Assembly: GCF_015679185.1 (NCBI RefSeq)
Contig: NZ_CP064939.1
Span: forward strand, 682,001-746,000
Direction of reading: 5' to 3'
DNA: 64,000 bases
From: Pedobacter endophyticus
Lineage (GTDB): Bacteria; Bacteroidota; Bacteroidia; Sphingobacteriales; Sphingobacteriaceae
A program made the position numbers and the translations under genes. Below the pieces are notes generated by a model. That model was not told the DNA's origin and searched no databases. It worked only from the letters and a program-made list of their open reading frames with translations. Shown piece after piece: positions 1 to 9,038 of the stretch. Numbering within the stretch: the first letter of the stretch is position 1; each line of letters starts with the position of its first letter.

Positions 1-683
1 AAAAAAGAAAGCTCAGCTGAATTACCACTGATTTTAACCGATTTAACACGGAGGTTAGCAATGGCCCACCACTGGTGAATCAGCATTTCCATACCTTTGA
101 TGTTGGCAATATTGATGTTCTTCTGCAACGGAATTTTACAAGTTTGGTTTTTTTTATCCCACGAAAGAATGCGACCCATTGCATCGCCATTGTAACTTTT
201 GGCTCGAATGGCCTTGGTTCCGTTCACCCAAAGTTGGCGAAATTGTAAGTCAGTGCCACCGAAATTCGGAACGTCGGTTACCCAAACCTTTCCGGCAGAT
301 GTTTTCGGCAATCCGGCAACTATTCCATTCAATTTTTTCCAGCCTTTTACATGCACCCCACCGCTTAAAACCACGTGACCATTGCCTATAATTTCCGTCG
401 GACTTTCTTTTGTCCCAGAATCTTCGGGACGCAGAACAACTGGTTCGTACAACTGATAAAAGCCTTTTTCGATGAATATATTTATTCCGTTTTTAATAGC
501 TGGATCGTTCAATCGCCTTAATTCTCTCGCTTTTCTGATAGCCGAGTGCAACGTTGCCAAGGGCTTTTCTTTGGTACCTAAATCAGTGTCAGCACCATTC
601 ATCGACACGTAAATATCTATTGCACTTGCCCTGAAGTACAGTAAAGTGATCATCAATAAAAAGGTTAAACTAATTTTTTTCAT
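1..683 (-). CDS. Secreted right-handed beta-helix protein, GH141-like (C-terminus cut by window edge)
   Basis: I translated this gene by hand from the ATG at 683; it runs off the left edge, leaving about 227 codons. The start MKKISLTFLLMITLLYF is a Sec signal peptide. It is followed by IYVSMNGADTDLGTKEKPLA, the typical opening of right-handed parallel beta-helix carbohydrate enzymes (xYVSxxGxDxxxGTxxxPxATL). A stretch on beta-helix coils follows (IEKGFYQLYEPVVLRPEDSG, then IIGNGHVVLSGG). GH141, whose founding member is an RG-II alpha-L-fucosidase, opens this way and would fit the neighbouring RG-II-type genes. DUF1565-type or PL-type helices open similarly. No catalytic residues can be checked because the C-terminal part is missing. 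The GH141 assignment is inference; the beta-helix fold is well supported. Confidence 0.6.
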   Translation of the reverse strand, partial: MKKISLTFLLMITLLYFRASAIDIYVSMNGADTDLGTKEKPLATLHSAIRKARELRRLNDPAIKNGINIFIEKGFYQLYEPVVLRPEDSGTKESPTEIIGNGHVVLSGGVHVKGWKKLNGIVAGLPKTSAGKVWVTDVPNFGGTDLQFRQLWVNGTKAIRAKSYNGDAMGRILSWDKKNQTCKIPLQKNINIANIKGMEMLIHQWWAIANLRVKSVKISGNSAELSF

Positions 684-835
684 AGTTATATTTTCAACAA
701 AAAACGTCATATCGATAACCGATCCTTCATCGGTTGAGATGTCCCCAACCTATTGGTACGAACTTGAAGCCAGCAGTGCTTAGTGAACAGATTTCTCTCC
801 CGATAGAAAAAATCGGGATTCGAAATGACGACGAT
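684..835. repeat. Intergenic palindromic repeat DNA
   Basis: The region holds a hairpin built on AACCGATccttcATCGGTT (about 716-734) beside ATATCGAT and the right arm of the GTCATTTCGA...CGAAATGAC family (agatttctct...cgaaatgacg, ending near 832). The AACCGAT hairpin recurs near 44,085 and 44,265. No gene is seen. Confidence 0.6.
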
Positions 836-1738
836 TTAACTCCTGTCTTTGCAAAAAACCGACTTTAAATACCTTGTATTCGCACTAAAATTGTATTTCA
901 CATTTGTAGGCTGTTTTGCATCGCGACTTCTTTCCACTACGAGCCAGCCGCTCCAACCCATATCATCGAGCGTTTCTTTTACTTTGTTTAAATCGATTTT
1001 TGGGTCGTTTTCAAGCCATACTCCATCTTCATTAGTAGCATGGATCTGAACAATGTTCTTTCTACCTAAAATCCTTAACTCCTGATGTAAATCTCTTCCA
1101 TTTTTTATGGCATTAGAGAGATTGAAATAGCTTTTAACGTGTTTACACCCCACATCTTTTAGTAATTGTAACTCCCCGTTTGCATCTAAAGCACTCTCAA
1201 TTCCGATTACAATTCCAGCTTTTGAGGCCATTTTACCAGCCACTTTTAAGCGTTCAACAATCGGTGCACGTAGCTCAGGGTTTTTAACTAAATCGCCTTG
1301 AATGCCCAGCGGAAGAAAAACCACTTTAATGTTCATCGCTTTGGCCGTGTCGAGGCAATCTTGAATCATTTTTTTGTAGGTCGGTCGTTTAGCGAACGAT
1401 TGTGCGTAAAAACCTGTCATAGCCAACGAACAAAACTCGATGTTCAGTTCCTTTGCTTTAGCTATATACTCTTGTCTAACTGTCGGATCTGACAGTCTGT
1501 TATCAAAAGTTTCTCTATTGCCCAAACCGCCCATGTCAATTTCCAAACCATCGGCACCAATTTCTTTGGCAAGCGGTAAAGCGCTAATCTTTTGACGCTT
1601 CAAAATCATCAAATCAATTACAGCAATTTTGTACCTGCTTTTCTTCCCTGCTGCCGAAAGCAATTGACTGGGAAGCATCAACGCACCAGTGATTAGCGCC
1701 ATGTTACCGATAAAACTTCTTCTATTTTGATGTTGCAT
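836..1738 (-). CDS. Exported sugar-phosphate isomerase/epimerase-fold TIM-barrel protein
   Basis: 300 residues. The N-terminus has NRRSFIG and a hydrophobic stretch ending near LLSAAG, a Tat-like or Sec signal, so the protein is probably periplasmic. The rest is an AP-endonuclease-2/xylose-isomerase-like TIM barrel. Visible strand and metal-site segments are GADGLEID (first acidic ligand), FCSLAMTG, VVFLPLG, VIGIESA, SYFNLSNA, IVQIHATNEDG and WLVVERSR. The E/D/H/E pattern fits a divalent-metal isomerase or epimerase. Such exported proteins are common in Bacteroidota glycan loci, but few have known substrates. It lies in the same strand and context as the pectin enzymes and is separated from its upstream neighbour by a repeat. 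The fold is likely; the reaction is unknown. Confidence 0.75.
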   Translation of the reverse strand: MQHQNRRSFIGNMALITGALMLPSQLLSAAGKKSRYKIAVIDLMILKRQKISALPLAKEIGADGLEIDMGGLGNRETFDNRLSDPTVRQEYIAKAKELNIEFCSLAMTGFYAQSFAKRPTYKKMIQDCLDTAKAMNIKVVFLPLGIQGDLVKNPELRAPIVERLKVAGKMASKAGIVIGIESALDANGELQLLKDVGCKHVKSYFNLSNAIKNGRDLHQELRILGRKNIVQIHATNEDGVWLENDPKIDLNKVKETLDDMGWSGWLVVERSRDAKQPTNVKYNFSANTRYLKSVFCKDRS

Positions 1739-1797
1739 ATTCTATTATCGTGTAAATAATCTTTTATTAGAGTGATAAAACACCAACTATGACCGGT

Positions 1798-1876
1798 CGT
1801 CATTCTCAGCTTGACTGAGAATCTTAATGCCTGGTTTGTTTTGGGTTTTAGGATTCCCACCTGCGTGGGAATGACG
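1798..1876. repeat. GTCATTC...GAATGACG palindromic repeat
   Basis: This is a hairpin-type repeat starting cgtcattctcagcttgactg and ending cctgcgtgggaatgacgg. It is a chimera: the left arm resembles the 'tcagcttgactga' type and the right arm the 'CCCGCGCAGGCGGGAATC' family seen at 13,326 and 13,452. Confidence 0.7.
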
Positions 1877-1890
1877 GCAAGAATTAAACT

Positions 1891-3291
1891 TTATTTTATT
1901 GTGCTTAAAGGAAACAACTTCTCTAAATTTTCAAATCCAATTACTGCATTTTTAGGTAATCTTTCGCCGTTATCGCCAAAAACATATAGCGCTTTTTCCT
2001 TTTCAATAGTTACCTTGCTTTCATCGTATTTTCCTATTTTGTCTTTAACTGCAGCACCGTTCAGTTTGAAGTTCTTGATTAAAAAATCGTAAAGGGCAAT
2101 GCGCTTGTTGATTCCGAAATCATGTTTTTCTTCGGGAAGATGAACGTTTTCGACTTTATCTTTCACCCCATAGTAACCATACATTTTTTGTAGATAAGGA
2201 AAATCGTGTTCAGGCGTGTGAGCCGTCCAATCGCTTCCATCTGAAACCAATAGCTGTGGCCGCGGTGCAGCCATTGCCGCCAATTCTACGTTATCCGTTC
2301 CACCGCCACATTGATGGATCGGCATACCACTTTCGCAAGGGCAACCGCCATAAAAGTATGAGGACATTGCAACCACGGGGGCGCTGAGTTTAATCCGATC
2401 ATCCATTGCGGTCATTAAAATCGAATGACTTCCGGCACCCGAACCACCGCTGATGCCAATTCGGGCTGTATCGGTTTCTTTTAACGAAGAAAAATAATCT
2501 AAAATTCGGATTCCGCCCAAAGTTTGAACAGTTTGGGCTAAGCTTCGCCGGTGATCTTCATATTTAAATTGAAGCATCGATTCTCCCCAGGCAAACAAAT
2601 CGTAACTGAAAGCCATCGCTCCCATTCGGGCGACCGTTGCGCAACGGATTTGGCAATCGGGTCTGTAACGCTGCTTTTCCCAGTGCCCATCGGGACTTAA
2701 AACCACTGGAATTTTGCCTTTGATTTTTAAGGGTTTGTACAACGAGCCATTTATCCAAACACCGGGGAGGATTTCCAAAGCAATATTTTCTACCGAATAA
2801 CCATCAAAAACTCTTTTCGCTGTGATAATCGGCTTCGAATTTGGTTTTGCAGGCAATGGCGATAATAATAGCGCTTTATATAATTCGGGCTTAATTTCTG
2901 CCTTGCGTTTTTCCCAACTGGCTTTATCGTGGTATTTCGTCGCTAAACTGTCGAGATAAGCCCAGCCATCCTGAACCTCCCAACGGTAATATTCATATTC
3001 TTTTAGTTTGTATACGCCGGGTTTTTCCTTGTTCACTTTCATATCCAGCGGCGCAAGCACGTTGGCAAGCGTTTCATCAACATTTGCCCGAAAACGCCAC
3101 TCCGCATAGTTCACCCATTTGTCTTTTACCTGCGGCTCGGAATACTTGATTTGCACCTTGAACTTGGTTTGGATTTCCTTTAACACATCTACAAGCGGCT
3201 TTTTGTAAAGCGCATCGCTATTTTGCGTTTGTGCGGAGAGGTTTGTGAATGAAGTAAAGCCCACTAATACGACCAGAAGAAATTTTTTCAT
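1891..3291 (-). CDS. Secreted alpha/beta-hydrolase esterase with N-terminal STN/DUF4974-like domain
   Basis: The start was placed at 3291 (MKKFLLVVLVGFTSFTNLSA, a clear signal peptide). The longer frame upstream reads through a palindromic repeat and is not credible. The product has 466 residues. Residues about 25-100 (PLVDVLKEIQTKFKVQIKYS ... ETLANVLAPLDMKV ... GVYKLKEY) look like the short STN/DUF4974 domain normally found on TonB receptors or FecR anti-sigma factors. An alpha/beta-hydrolase follows: GISGGSG with nucleophile Ser281, and a possible Asp-His partner pair ending at EKHDFG (His390). A cysteine-rich loop CPCESGMPIHQCGGG is unusual. In this locus a pectin methyl- or acetyl-esterase acting on RG-II is the natural guess, but the substrate is not determinable. 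It is downstream of the BNR protein and on the same strand. Confidence 0.7.
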   Translation of the reverse strand: MKKFLLVVLVGFTSFTNLSAQTQNSDALYKKPLVDVLKEIQTKFKVQIKYSEPQVKDKWVNYAEWRFRANVDETLANVLAPLDMKVNKEKPGVYKLKEYEYYRWEVQDGWAYLDSLATKYHDKASWEKRKAEIKPELYKALLLSPLPAKPNSKPIITAKRVFDGYSVENIALEILPGVWINGSLYKPLKIKGKIPVVLSPDGHWEKQRYRPDCQIRCATVARMGAMAFSYDLFAWGESMLQFKYEDHRRSLAQTVQTLGGIRILDYFSSLKETDTARIGISGGSGAGSHSILMTAMDDRIKLSAPVVAMSSYFYGGCPCESGMPIHQCGGGTDNVELAAMAAPRPQLLVSDGSDWTAHTPEHDFPYLQKMYGYYGVKDKVENVHLPEEKHDFGINKRIALYDFLIKNFKLNGAAVKDKIGKYDESKVTIEKEKALYVFGDNGERLPKNAVIGFENLEKLFPLSTIK

Positions 3292-3384
3292 GAATCCTCC
3301 CCCTGCCCCTCCGATAAAAAATCGGAGTGAACTCTCCACAGGGGGACAGCATGGCGTAGATAAAGCACGAACAAAGGGAGTAGC

Positions 3385-3457
3385 CGTCATTTCGAGCGAC
3401 AGCCGAGAAATCTTTGTACCTAGCCTAGAAGGTTTCTCCGCTACGGTCGAAATGACG
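3385..3457. repeat. GTCATTTCGA...TCGAAATGAC palindromic repeat
   Basis: The arms cgtcatttcgagcgacagcc and ctacggtcgaaatgacg form an inverted repeat with inner gagaaatct/ggtttctcc arms. It sits in the 5' region of the esterase gene and creates a spurious in-frame N-terminal extension. Confidence 0.75.
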
Positions 3458-3485
3458 AACCTTAAAAATAAATCTTTTACAATTC

Positions 3486-4613
3486 TCATGGCTCTTCATT
3501 TTTAGTTTCCGTAAGCACTGGCGCTGTGTAACCTTTTAATTTTGGCCAAACACCATTTTTGATTTTCTTCAACTTCAACTTCGACGGATCAACAACCACG
3601 TGTTTAATCTTTTGTCTTCTCCAAGTGTAAATAAAGTGCAATAAGCCATCGGAGGTTTGAATCACCGCTGGATAAGAATACTGGCTAATCGGCGAATCTT
3701 CTAAAATTAAGGCGGCACACCAGTTCTTTCCATCTTTAGAAATAGATACGTTTAATGGCGTGCGAGCTCCCTTGGCTAAGTCGCCGGGAGGCAGAACGTG
3801 GTTGTAAACCAAAACCTGACGACCATCTTGCATGGTTACTGCATCTGTTCCGGAGTTGTTATTTGGCAAGGAAGTTTTGCTAAGAGGCGACCAAGTCTCT
3901 CCATTATCGGCAGACCACGACTCTACGATTGCCCTGTTTCTTGAGCGTGCCAATATTTGCAGTTTGCCATTTTTGTGATGCAAAATACTCGGTTGAATAG
4001 CATCTAAGCCATTGCCTGCAATTGGGCCAATTGTGCGCCACGTTTTGCCGTTATCTTTGGTTACCTCGAAATGAACCTTCCAACCATCGCCCTCTCTGCT
4101 CGATGGAGCAAAAAGATTCCCATTGCTTAATAAAACAGGTTTATTTTTCACTGGGCCGATATTTCCATCAGGTAATTTCGTGGCATCAGACCACGTTTTA
4201 CCTCCATCTTTTGATGTTTTCATCATTCCCCACCATTCAGAGGGTTTAGGCCCAATTTTGTAGAACAGCAGCAAATCACCACCCGGAACCTGATAGAGAA
4301 CCGGATTCCACGTGGGTAATCTTTTTCCACCGGGCTGAATACCGTCTGCAACCGAAACCGGCGCTAGCCATTTGTCACCAACATAGCGACTGATATAGAT
4401 TTCCACATCGGGATTTCGCTCTTTTGTTCCTCCAAAAAATGAAGCTACCAAACCAGTTGGCGTTTCGGCAATGGTTGCCGAATGACACGACGGAAACGGT
4501 GCTTCATCGTACAGAAATTCTTGTTTTACGACGCCTGTTTGCCATTTTTCTACTTGGGCTTTGGCGGTTAACGTAAATAAAACGATTGATACTGATAAAA
4601 TTGTCTTTAACAT
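3486..4613 (-). CDS. Secreted BNR/Asp-box six-bladed propeller, sialidase-like
   Basis: 375 residues with signal peptide MLKTILSVSIVLFTLTAKA. Four Asp-box repeats are visible: SKDGGKTW, TKDNGKTW, SADNGETW and a degenerate SKDGKNW. The opening PSCHSATIAETPTGLVASFF GGTKERNPDVEIYISR is the signature of a BNR_2 family found in bacteria and plants, usually annotated sialidase. The FRIP motif of true GH33 sialidases is not seen. RG-II contains two ulosonic acids, Kdo and Dha, which chemically resemble sialic acid, so a Kdo- or Dha-directed activity is plausible but unproven; an inactive or binding propeller is also possible. It precedes the esterase on the same strand with a repeat between them. 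Confidence 0.75.
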   Translation of the reverse strand: MLKTILSVSIVLFTLTAKAQVEKWQTGVVKQEFLYDEAPFPSCHSATIAETPTGLVASFFGGTKERNPDVEIYISRYVGDKWLAPVSVADGIQPGGKRLPTWNPVLYQVPGGDLLLFYKIGPKPSEWWGMMKTSKDGGKTWSDATKLPDGNIGPVKNKPVLLSNGNLFAPSSREGDGWKVHFEVTKDNGKTWRTIGPIAGNGLDAIQPSILHHKNGKLQILARSRNRAIVESWSADNGETWSPLSKTSLPNNNSGTDAVTMQDGRQVLVYNHVLPPGDLAKGARTPLNVSISKDGKNWCAALILEDSPISQYSYPAVIQTSDGLLHFIYTWRRQKIKHVVVDPSKLKLKKIKNGVWPKLKGYTAPVLTETKNEEP

Positions 4614-4708
4614 AATTGTACTTTTTTTTTAAAATCCTCCCCCTCCCAAATCACCGCCTTACGCTCCCCCCTCCAAAGGGGGACAAAAACAAGGCGCCTT
4701 AAAAGTGC

Positions 4709-4842
4709 TGTCATTCTGAGCAGAGTGAAGAATCTGTTCCCTTTACTTACTACTTTTGCCTACGCACTTGCTTTTTTGGCAGTGGGTTATTGGCGTTTGG
4801 TTTTCCATCGCTTGCGGATTCTTCACTGCGTTCAGAATGACA
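4709..4842. repeat. GTCATTCTGAG...CAGAATGACA repeat (type R3)
   Basis: The left arm is tgtcattctgagcagagtga and the right arm cttcactgcgttcagaatga. The centre holds the recurrent tract tgcctacgcacttgc...ggcagtgggttattggcgtt seen in every R3 copy in this window. Confidence 0.75.
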
Positions 4843-4862
4843 AACTGCGGACTCCAAACTCC

Positions 4863-5522
4863 CTACTGTTTCTTCGCTTTTTCTTCCTTAATTTTCTTCG
4901 TATAAGCACTATAAAGCGCTCTCCAACTGCGACCATTGTTGTTCAACATTTGCTCTGATTTTGTTTTATAAATCTCAAAAATTGCTGAGATCTGTTTCAT
5001 GTTTTTGTAATCTACCGCCTGTTCTCTGGCCTGTTTCAAAAACGCCAAAATTTTAGCTTCCTCATCAGCTGTTAAATCAGTAACGATCGCTTTGTACCCT
5101 TTCATCGTAAAATCTACTTTGCCGATGGTGTATTTATCTAAGATGGTTTCTACCTGCTCGGGCGATAAATTTTGATTTAATCCATTCATTAAACTTTGAT
5201 GAACCGTTGAGGGCATCGCAGAATCGGCGATGATCTGTTTATCCAAATCGCTCAACTTGTTTCCGGTAACCGGATTTATTCCGTCGGGAACCGTTGAGGA
5301 TGGGTGCTCGTTATGCCAATCTCTAACGGCAGTTAAATGAACGGCGATAACGTTTTCTACGGCCGATTTGTTAGCTGCATTGGTTAAATTTAACGCCGAA
5401 ACCCATTCTTTTGCCTTAGCCAATATTTCCTCAGGCACGACAACACCTTTGGTTTGACTGAACGCATTTACCGTGGTTAGCAGTAAGGTGAGTAGCATTA
5501 ATGTTTTTAAAAAGTTTTTCAT
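4863..5522 (-). CDS. Secreted DUF3826 protein
   Basis: 219 residues with signal peptide MKNFLKTLMLLTLLLTTVNA. The rest is strongly helical and charged (AKAKEWVSALNLTNAANKSA, LTADEEAKILAFLKQAREQA, YTKKIKEEKAKK). It matches the DUF3826 family, found almost only in Bacteroidota glycan loci and without a known function. A paralogue is encoded at 40,539-41,210; the shared segment is the 'L(T)xxxxxxILxxLxxAREqAxD' helix followed by a Y-K helix. Both copies are beside RG-II-type genes, suggesting an accessory periplasmic role such as a chaperone or binding protein. No catalytic motif is apparent. Confidence 0.75.
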   Translation of the reverse strand: MKNFLKTLMLLTLLLTTVNAFSQTKGVVVPEEILAKAKEWVSALNLTNAANKSAVENVIAVHLTAVRDWHNEHPSSTVPDGINPVTGNKLSDLDKQIIADSAMPSTVHQSLMNGLNQNLSPEQVETILDKYTIGKVDFTMKGYKAIVTDLTADEEAKILAFLKQAREQAVDYKNMKQISAIFEIYKTKSEQMLNNNGRSWRALYSAYTKKIKEEKAKKQ

Positions 5523-5544
5523 AATTCGTGTTTTTTTATTTTGC

Positions 5545-5820
5545 TGTCATTCTGAGTGTAACGAAAAATCTGTTACCTATTATTCGCTGCGTTTGCCTAC
5601 CCACATCTCTTTTTGGGCAGGGGGTTATTAACGTTTTACTTTTCATCGCTTGCGGATCCTTCGTTCCTCAGGATGACAAGGCCTTTCTGTCATTCTGAGT
5701 GTAACGAAGAATCTGTTACCTATTATTCGCTGCGTTTGCCTACCCACTTCCTTTTTGGGCAGTGGGTTATTAACGTTTTGCTTTTCATCACTTGCGGATC
5801 CTTCGTTCCTCAGGATGACA
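5545..5820. repeat. Tandem pair of R3 repeats
   Basis: Two copies, about 5545-5678 and 5688-5820, run tgtcattctgagtgtaacga ... ttcgttcctcaggatgaca. The rest of the 395-bp gap (5821-5917) contains only low-information sequence before the GH78 stop. Confidence 0.8.
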
Positions 5821-5917
5821 AACCATCTTGTTCTTATGTCATTGCCCCAAAGGGGCTGCTTTGCAGCGAGGCCGGGGCTGTGTGAGCCGAAGCAATCTGA
5901 TTTATCTAATTTTACTT

Positions 5918-8647
5918 CTAGTCAACCACAAACTCATAATCTCCAGATCCAATCTCATAAATCGCTCTTTTTTCTTCCATCTTTATAAATCTTATTTCCT
6001 TAATTGATTTCAACTTTTCTGAAACTGCATTTTTATTATTAGCGGGAATGTAAACTACGGCGGTTGTATTTGGCGGGATGGTTACTTTCCAATCAAACCG
6101 ATTGCCTGTTTTATTGTAACTGCTTTTTATCATTCCGTAAACTGAGTTATAGCTGGCATTTACTGCATTCAATCCGTTAATCATTTCAGGCTTCATAATA
6201 ATCCGCTTAAAAGCCGAACTTTCAGATTTAATTCCGGCGAGGTTTTCGTAATACCAGATCAACAAATCGCCCAACATCATCACGTGATTTTGCGAGTTCA
6301 TTTTCGGGTCGGCGGTGTTGCCGTTCCACAGTTCCCAAATTGTTGTGGCACCGTTTTCGATCATGTAACCCCAGCTGGGGTACGTTTTCTGCGTGGCTAC
6401 GGTGTAGGCCAAATCCGGGCGACCGTAATCGTTTAAACAGCGCATTAACCATTGAATGCCAACCAAACCATTACTTAAATGCCCCTTGTTGGTTACCTCA
6501 ACGGTATAAGTAATGTTCTTAAAAACCGTCGAAACTTTATCCTTCGGAACCATACCAAAATACAGCGGAATGATGTTATCCGTCAATGCGTTCGAGGCAT
6601 AATAACCTTTGTCGTTATAGTATTTCTGGTTAAAGGCATCCTTAATTTTGTCGCCTAACACTTCATAGCTTTTCACATCTTCCTCATGCCCAGCCACTTT
6701 AGCAAATTGAATCATCAACTGCGTGAAATGATAATAATAGGCGGTCGAGATCAATTCTGATGGATATTTTTTATCGGCGCTTTTGCCTCGACCGAACTCA
6801 ATTGTGATGGGCGGCATACACCAATCGCCATAACTATCTTTGGTCAAAATGTAATCTTTCATGTAGCGGTCTTGCATGTAAGCGAGCCACTTTTTCATCG
6901 CCGGATAATTATCCTGAACCGCAGAAACGTCGCCAGTTTGCTTGTACAGCATCTCTGTAACCAACAACATAGCGCCCGGCCAAGTCATGTTATCGCTGTA
7001 ATACCGCCAAAAAGCAGGCGCAACATCAGGGATGGCACCGTCTTCTTTTTGCGAATTCCGAATATCCTGTAACCATTTTGCATAAAACCGACCGTTGTCA
7101 AAAAGGAAGCTTTCACCGTAAGCAACTGCGCCCCTATCGCCCAACCAAGGCATGCGCTCGTTCCGTTGCGGGCAATCGATTGGGATGCCTTTGTAATTCC
7201 CTGCGATTCCCCACCATGCATTTTTAAAGATCTGATTGGTCAAAGCATCCGAAGTTTCAAAAGTGCCAATTGTTTGCATGTTATCGTAAACCATTTTGCC
7301 AACAAAATCGCTCAACGAAGGCCGATACGTGTAGCCCGAAAGCTCGACATACCTAAACCCACGATAGGTAAAAGTAGGCTCCCAGGTTTCTTGCGCTCCA
7401 CCTTTCAAGGTGTACAAATCGGTGCATTTCGCATTGCGAAGATTGGCCGTAAAAAGCTCGCCGTTATCTTGCAACGATTCTGCAAAGCGCATTTTAATCT
7501 GCTTGCCCTTTAATCCTTTAACTTTAATCTGCAACCAGCCCACCATGTTCTGTCCCATATCCAAAATATATCGGCCACCCGAAAGTTTGGTAATGGTAAC
7601 TGGTTTCAGCGTATTCATCACCCGCATGTTTTCGTTCATCTGCGCCTCTATCGTTCCGCTCGGTTCTTGCACAAATTCGGCCTTTAGCCAGCTTTTATCA
7701 TCAAAACCGACCTTGTTCCAGCCCAAAAATTCTTTTGTTGCGTCATATTCTTCACCATCGTACTCGTTGTTGGTTCTAATTGGCCCATCGGCGGTACCTT
7801 TCCAGCTGTTATCGGTATCAATGTTTGCGGTGGTTCCATCCGTGTACACGATATTGATGTTCATCAGCATTTTGGGGAAACCAAATGTCTTTATTTTATA
7901 AGGCTTTTCATTTTGGCGCATGGCGAAGAAACGTCCATTACCTAAAACTGCACCAACCGCATTTTTGCCTTTTTGGATGTAATCCGTCACATCGTAAGTG
8001 TTATACTTTACGTTTTTGTTGTAATCTGTAGGCGACGGCGACAATACATCTTTCCCTACTTTTTTGCCGTTGATGAATAACTCATATAAACCTAAGCCAA
8101 TGATAGATGCCGTGGCAGATTTGATTTCTTTTGTGCTCTGAAATTCGTTTCTAAAATAGCGGGCCGATAAACGCGAAGCAGTTTGAATGTTATCCCATGG
8201 GAAAGCCCGATCGAAACCAATCCAGCCCTTTGGCCAATCTTTGTAATAAAGCAAACCCATCGAAAAATAGTTGGTTTTAGACCATTCACTTTCGCCTGCG
8301 CTTGTCCAAACTTTAACTTTCCAATAGGCTTTCATGCGGCTTTTCAAAGCCATTCCGTTATATCGCAAATGGATTGATTCCGCAGAATTTACCTTTTCAG
8401 AGTCCCACAAGTCGCCTTCGTTAGCGTTTAGTTTTTCTACTGAAGATGAAACCAAAATTTGATAAGCGGTTTGCATTACATTGCGTTCGTTTGAAACGAT
8501 ATGCCATGCGAAACGAGGTTTTTGAACATCAATACCCAAAGGATTTTCGAGCATCTCGCAGGTGGTATTTTGCAACGAAATCTGCCCCACCGCCTTTGTA
8601 AAAGGTAGCAAGGAGATGATGATTGCTATGTAGATTTTAATGCTCAT
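5918..8647 (-). CDS. GH78 alpha-L-rhamnosidase
   Basis: 909 residues with signal peptide MSIKIYIAIIISLLPFTKAV. The standard GH78 order is visible. An Fn3-like N-domain begins LENPLGIDVQKPRFAWHI. A sugar-binding jelly roll follows (ASIIGLGLYELFINGKKVGK, LSPSPTDYNKNVKYNTYDVT). The (alpha/alpha)6 barrel has the signature DCPQRNERMPWLGDRGA, followed by DGAIPDVAP. The closing motif TTIWELWNG ... NSQNHVMMLGD is where the family's second acidic residue lies. A C-terminal beta domain ends the protein. The enzyme would release non-reducing L-rhamnose in the periplasm; RG-II side chains and RG-I both carry such residues. The length is usual for the family. It is downstream of GH2 with a repeat-filled spacer. 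Confidence 0.93.
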   Translation of the reverse strand: MSIKIYIAIIISLLPFTKAVGQISLQNTTCEMLENPLGIDVQKPRFAWHIVSNERNVMQTAYQILVSSSVEKLNANEGDLWDSEKVNSAESIHLRYNGMALKSRMKAYWKVKVWTSAGESEWSKTNYFSMGLLYYKDWPKGWIGFDRAFPWDNIQTASRLSARYFRNEFQSTKEIKSATASIIGLGLYELFINGKKVGKDVLSPSPTDYNKNVKYNTYDVTDYIQKGKNAVGAVLGNGRFFAMRQNEKPYKIKTFGFPKMLMNINIVYTDGTTANIDTDNSWKGTADGPIRTNNEYDGEEYDATKEFLGWNKVGFDDKSWLKAEFVQEPSGTIEAQMNENMRVMNTLKPVTITKLSGGRYILDMGQNMVGWLQIKVKGLKGKQIKMRFAESLQDNGELFTANLRNAKCTDLYTLKGGAQETWEPTFTYRGFRYVELSGYTYRPSLSDFVGKMVYDNMQTIGTFETSDALTNQIFKNAWWGIAGNYKGIPIDCPQRNERMPWLGDRGAVAYGESFLFDNGRFYAKWLQDIRNSQKEDGAIPDVAPAFWRYYSDNMTWPGAMLLVTEMLYKQTGDVSAVQDNYPAMKKWLAYMQDRYMKDYILTKDSYGDWCMPPITIEFGRGKSADKKYPSELISTAYYYHFTQLMIQFAKVAGHEEDVKSYEVLGDKIKDAFNQKYYNDKGYYASNALTDNIIPLYFGMVPKDKVSTVFKNITYTVEVTNKGHLSNGLVGIQWLMRCLNDYGRPDLAYTVATQKTYPSWGYMIENGATTIWELWNGNTADPKMNSQNHVMMLGDLLIWYYENLAGIKSESSAFKRIIMKPEMINGLNAVNASYNSVYGMIKSSYNKTGNRFDWKVTIPPNTTAVVYIPANNKNAVSEKLKSIKEIRFIKMEEKRAIYEIGSGDYEFVVD

Positions 8648-8686
8648 TTTTTTGTTTTATTTATTCAATTTGCCAGTTAAGGCGGT

Positions 8687-8995
8687 CGTCATTGCGAAGC
8701 TGGCCTTGAGTCTTTCGACTTCGCTCAAGATAAACTCAACTGAAGCAATCTTATTTGTCGAATGAGATTGCTTCGTACCTCGCAATGACGGCAAACTAAG
8801 CGCTCCTTTGCTCTCGTACTGATGTGCAGCCTTTCCCCATTTCTTTATCTGCCGACTTTCGGACTTTCTTCTACTTGCCAGTAGGGCGGTCGTCATTGCG
8901 AAGCCGGCCTTGAGTCTTTCGACTTCGCTCAAGATAAACTGAGCTGAAGCAATCTTATTTGTCGGAATGAGATTGCTTCGTACCTCGCAATGACG
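8687..8995. repeat. Tandem pair of R1 repeats (GTCATTGCGAAGC...CCTCGCAATGACG)
   Basis: Two near-identical units at about 8687-8790 and 8891-8995 share gtcattgcgaagc, the inner arms gaagcaatct/gattgcttc and the end cctcgcaatgacgg. They are separated by about 100 bp. This fills most of the 391-bp gap between GH78 and GH2. An open frame across them is an artefact of the repeat. Confidence 0.8.
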
Positions 8996-9012
8996 GCAAA
9001 CGGAGGTCCCTC

Positions 9013-9034
9013 GCATCCGATAGCTAACGGATGC
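9013..9034. repeat. Short perfect hairpin after the GH2 stop
   Basis: GCATCCG and CGGATGC arms flank a 8-nt loop, 5 bp beyond the GH2 stop codon. There is no T-run, so it is not a classical terminator. It could shield the 3' end or belong to the adjoining repeat. Confidence 0.5.
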
Positions 9035-9038
9035 CGCA

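Noticed and set aside
179..391. 70-codon plus-strand frame
   Set aside because: It is antisense to the beta-helix gene whose frame is open across the whole segment.
3486..4613. Genuine GH33 sialidase
   Set aside because: The FRIP motif is not seen and no sialic acid genes accompany it; kept only as sialidase-like.
5613..5988. Two overlapping plus-strand frames of 77-90 codons
   Set aside because: They cover the R3 tandem pair and the antisense end of GH78.
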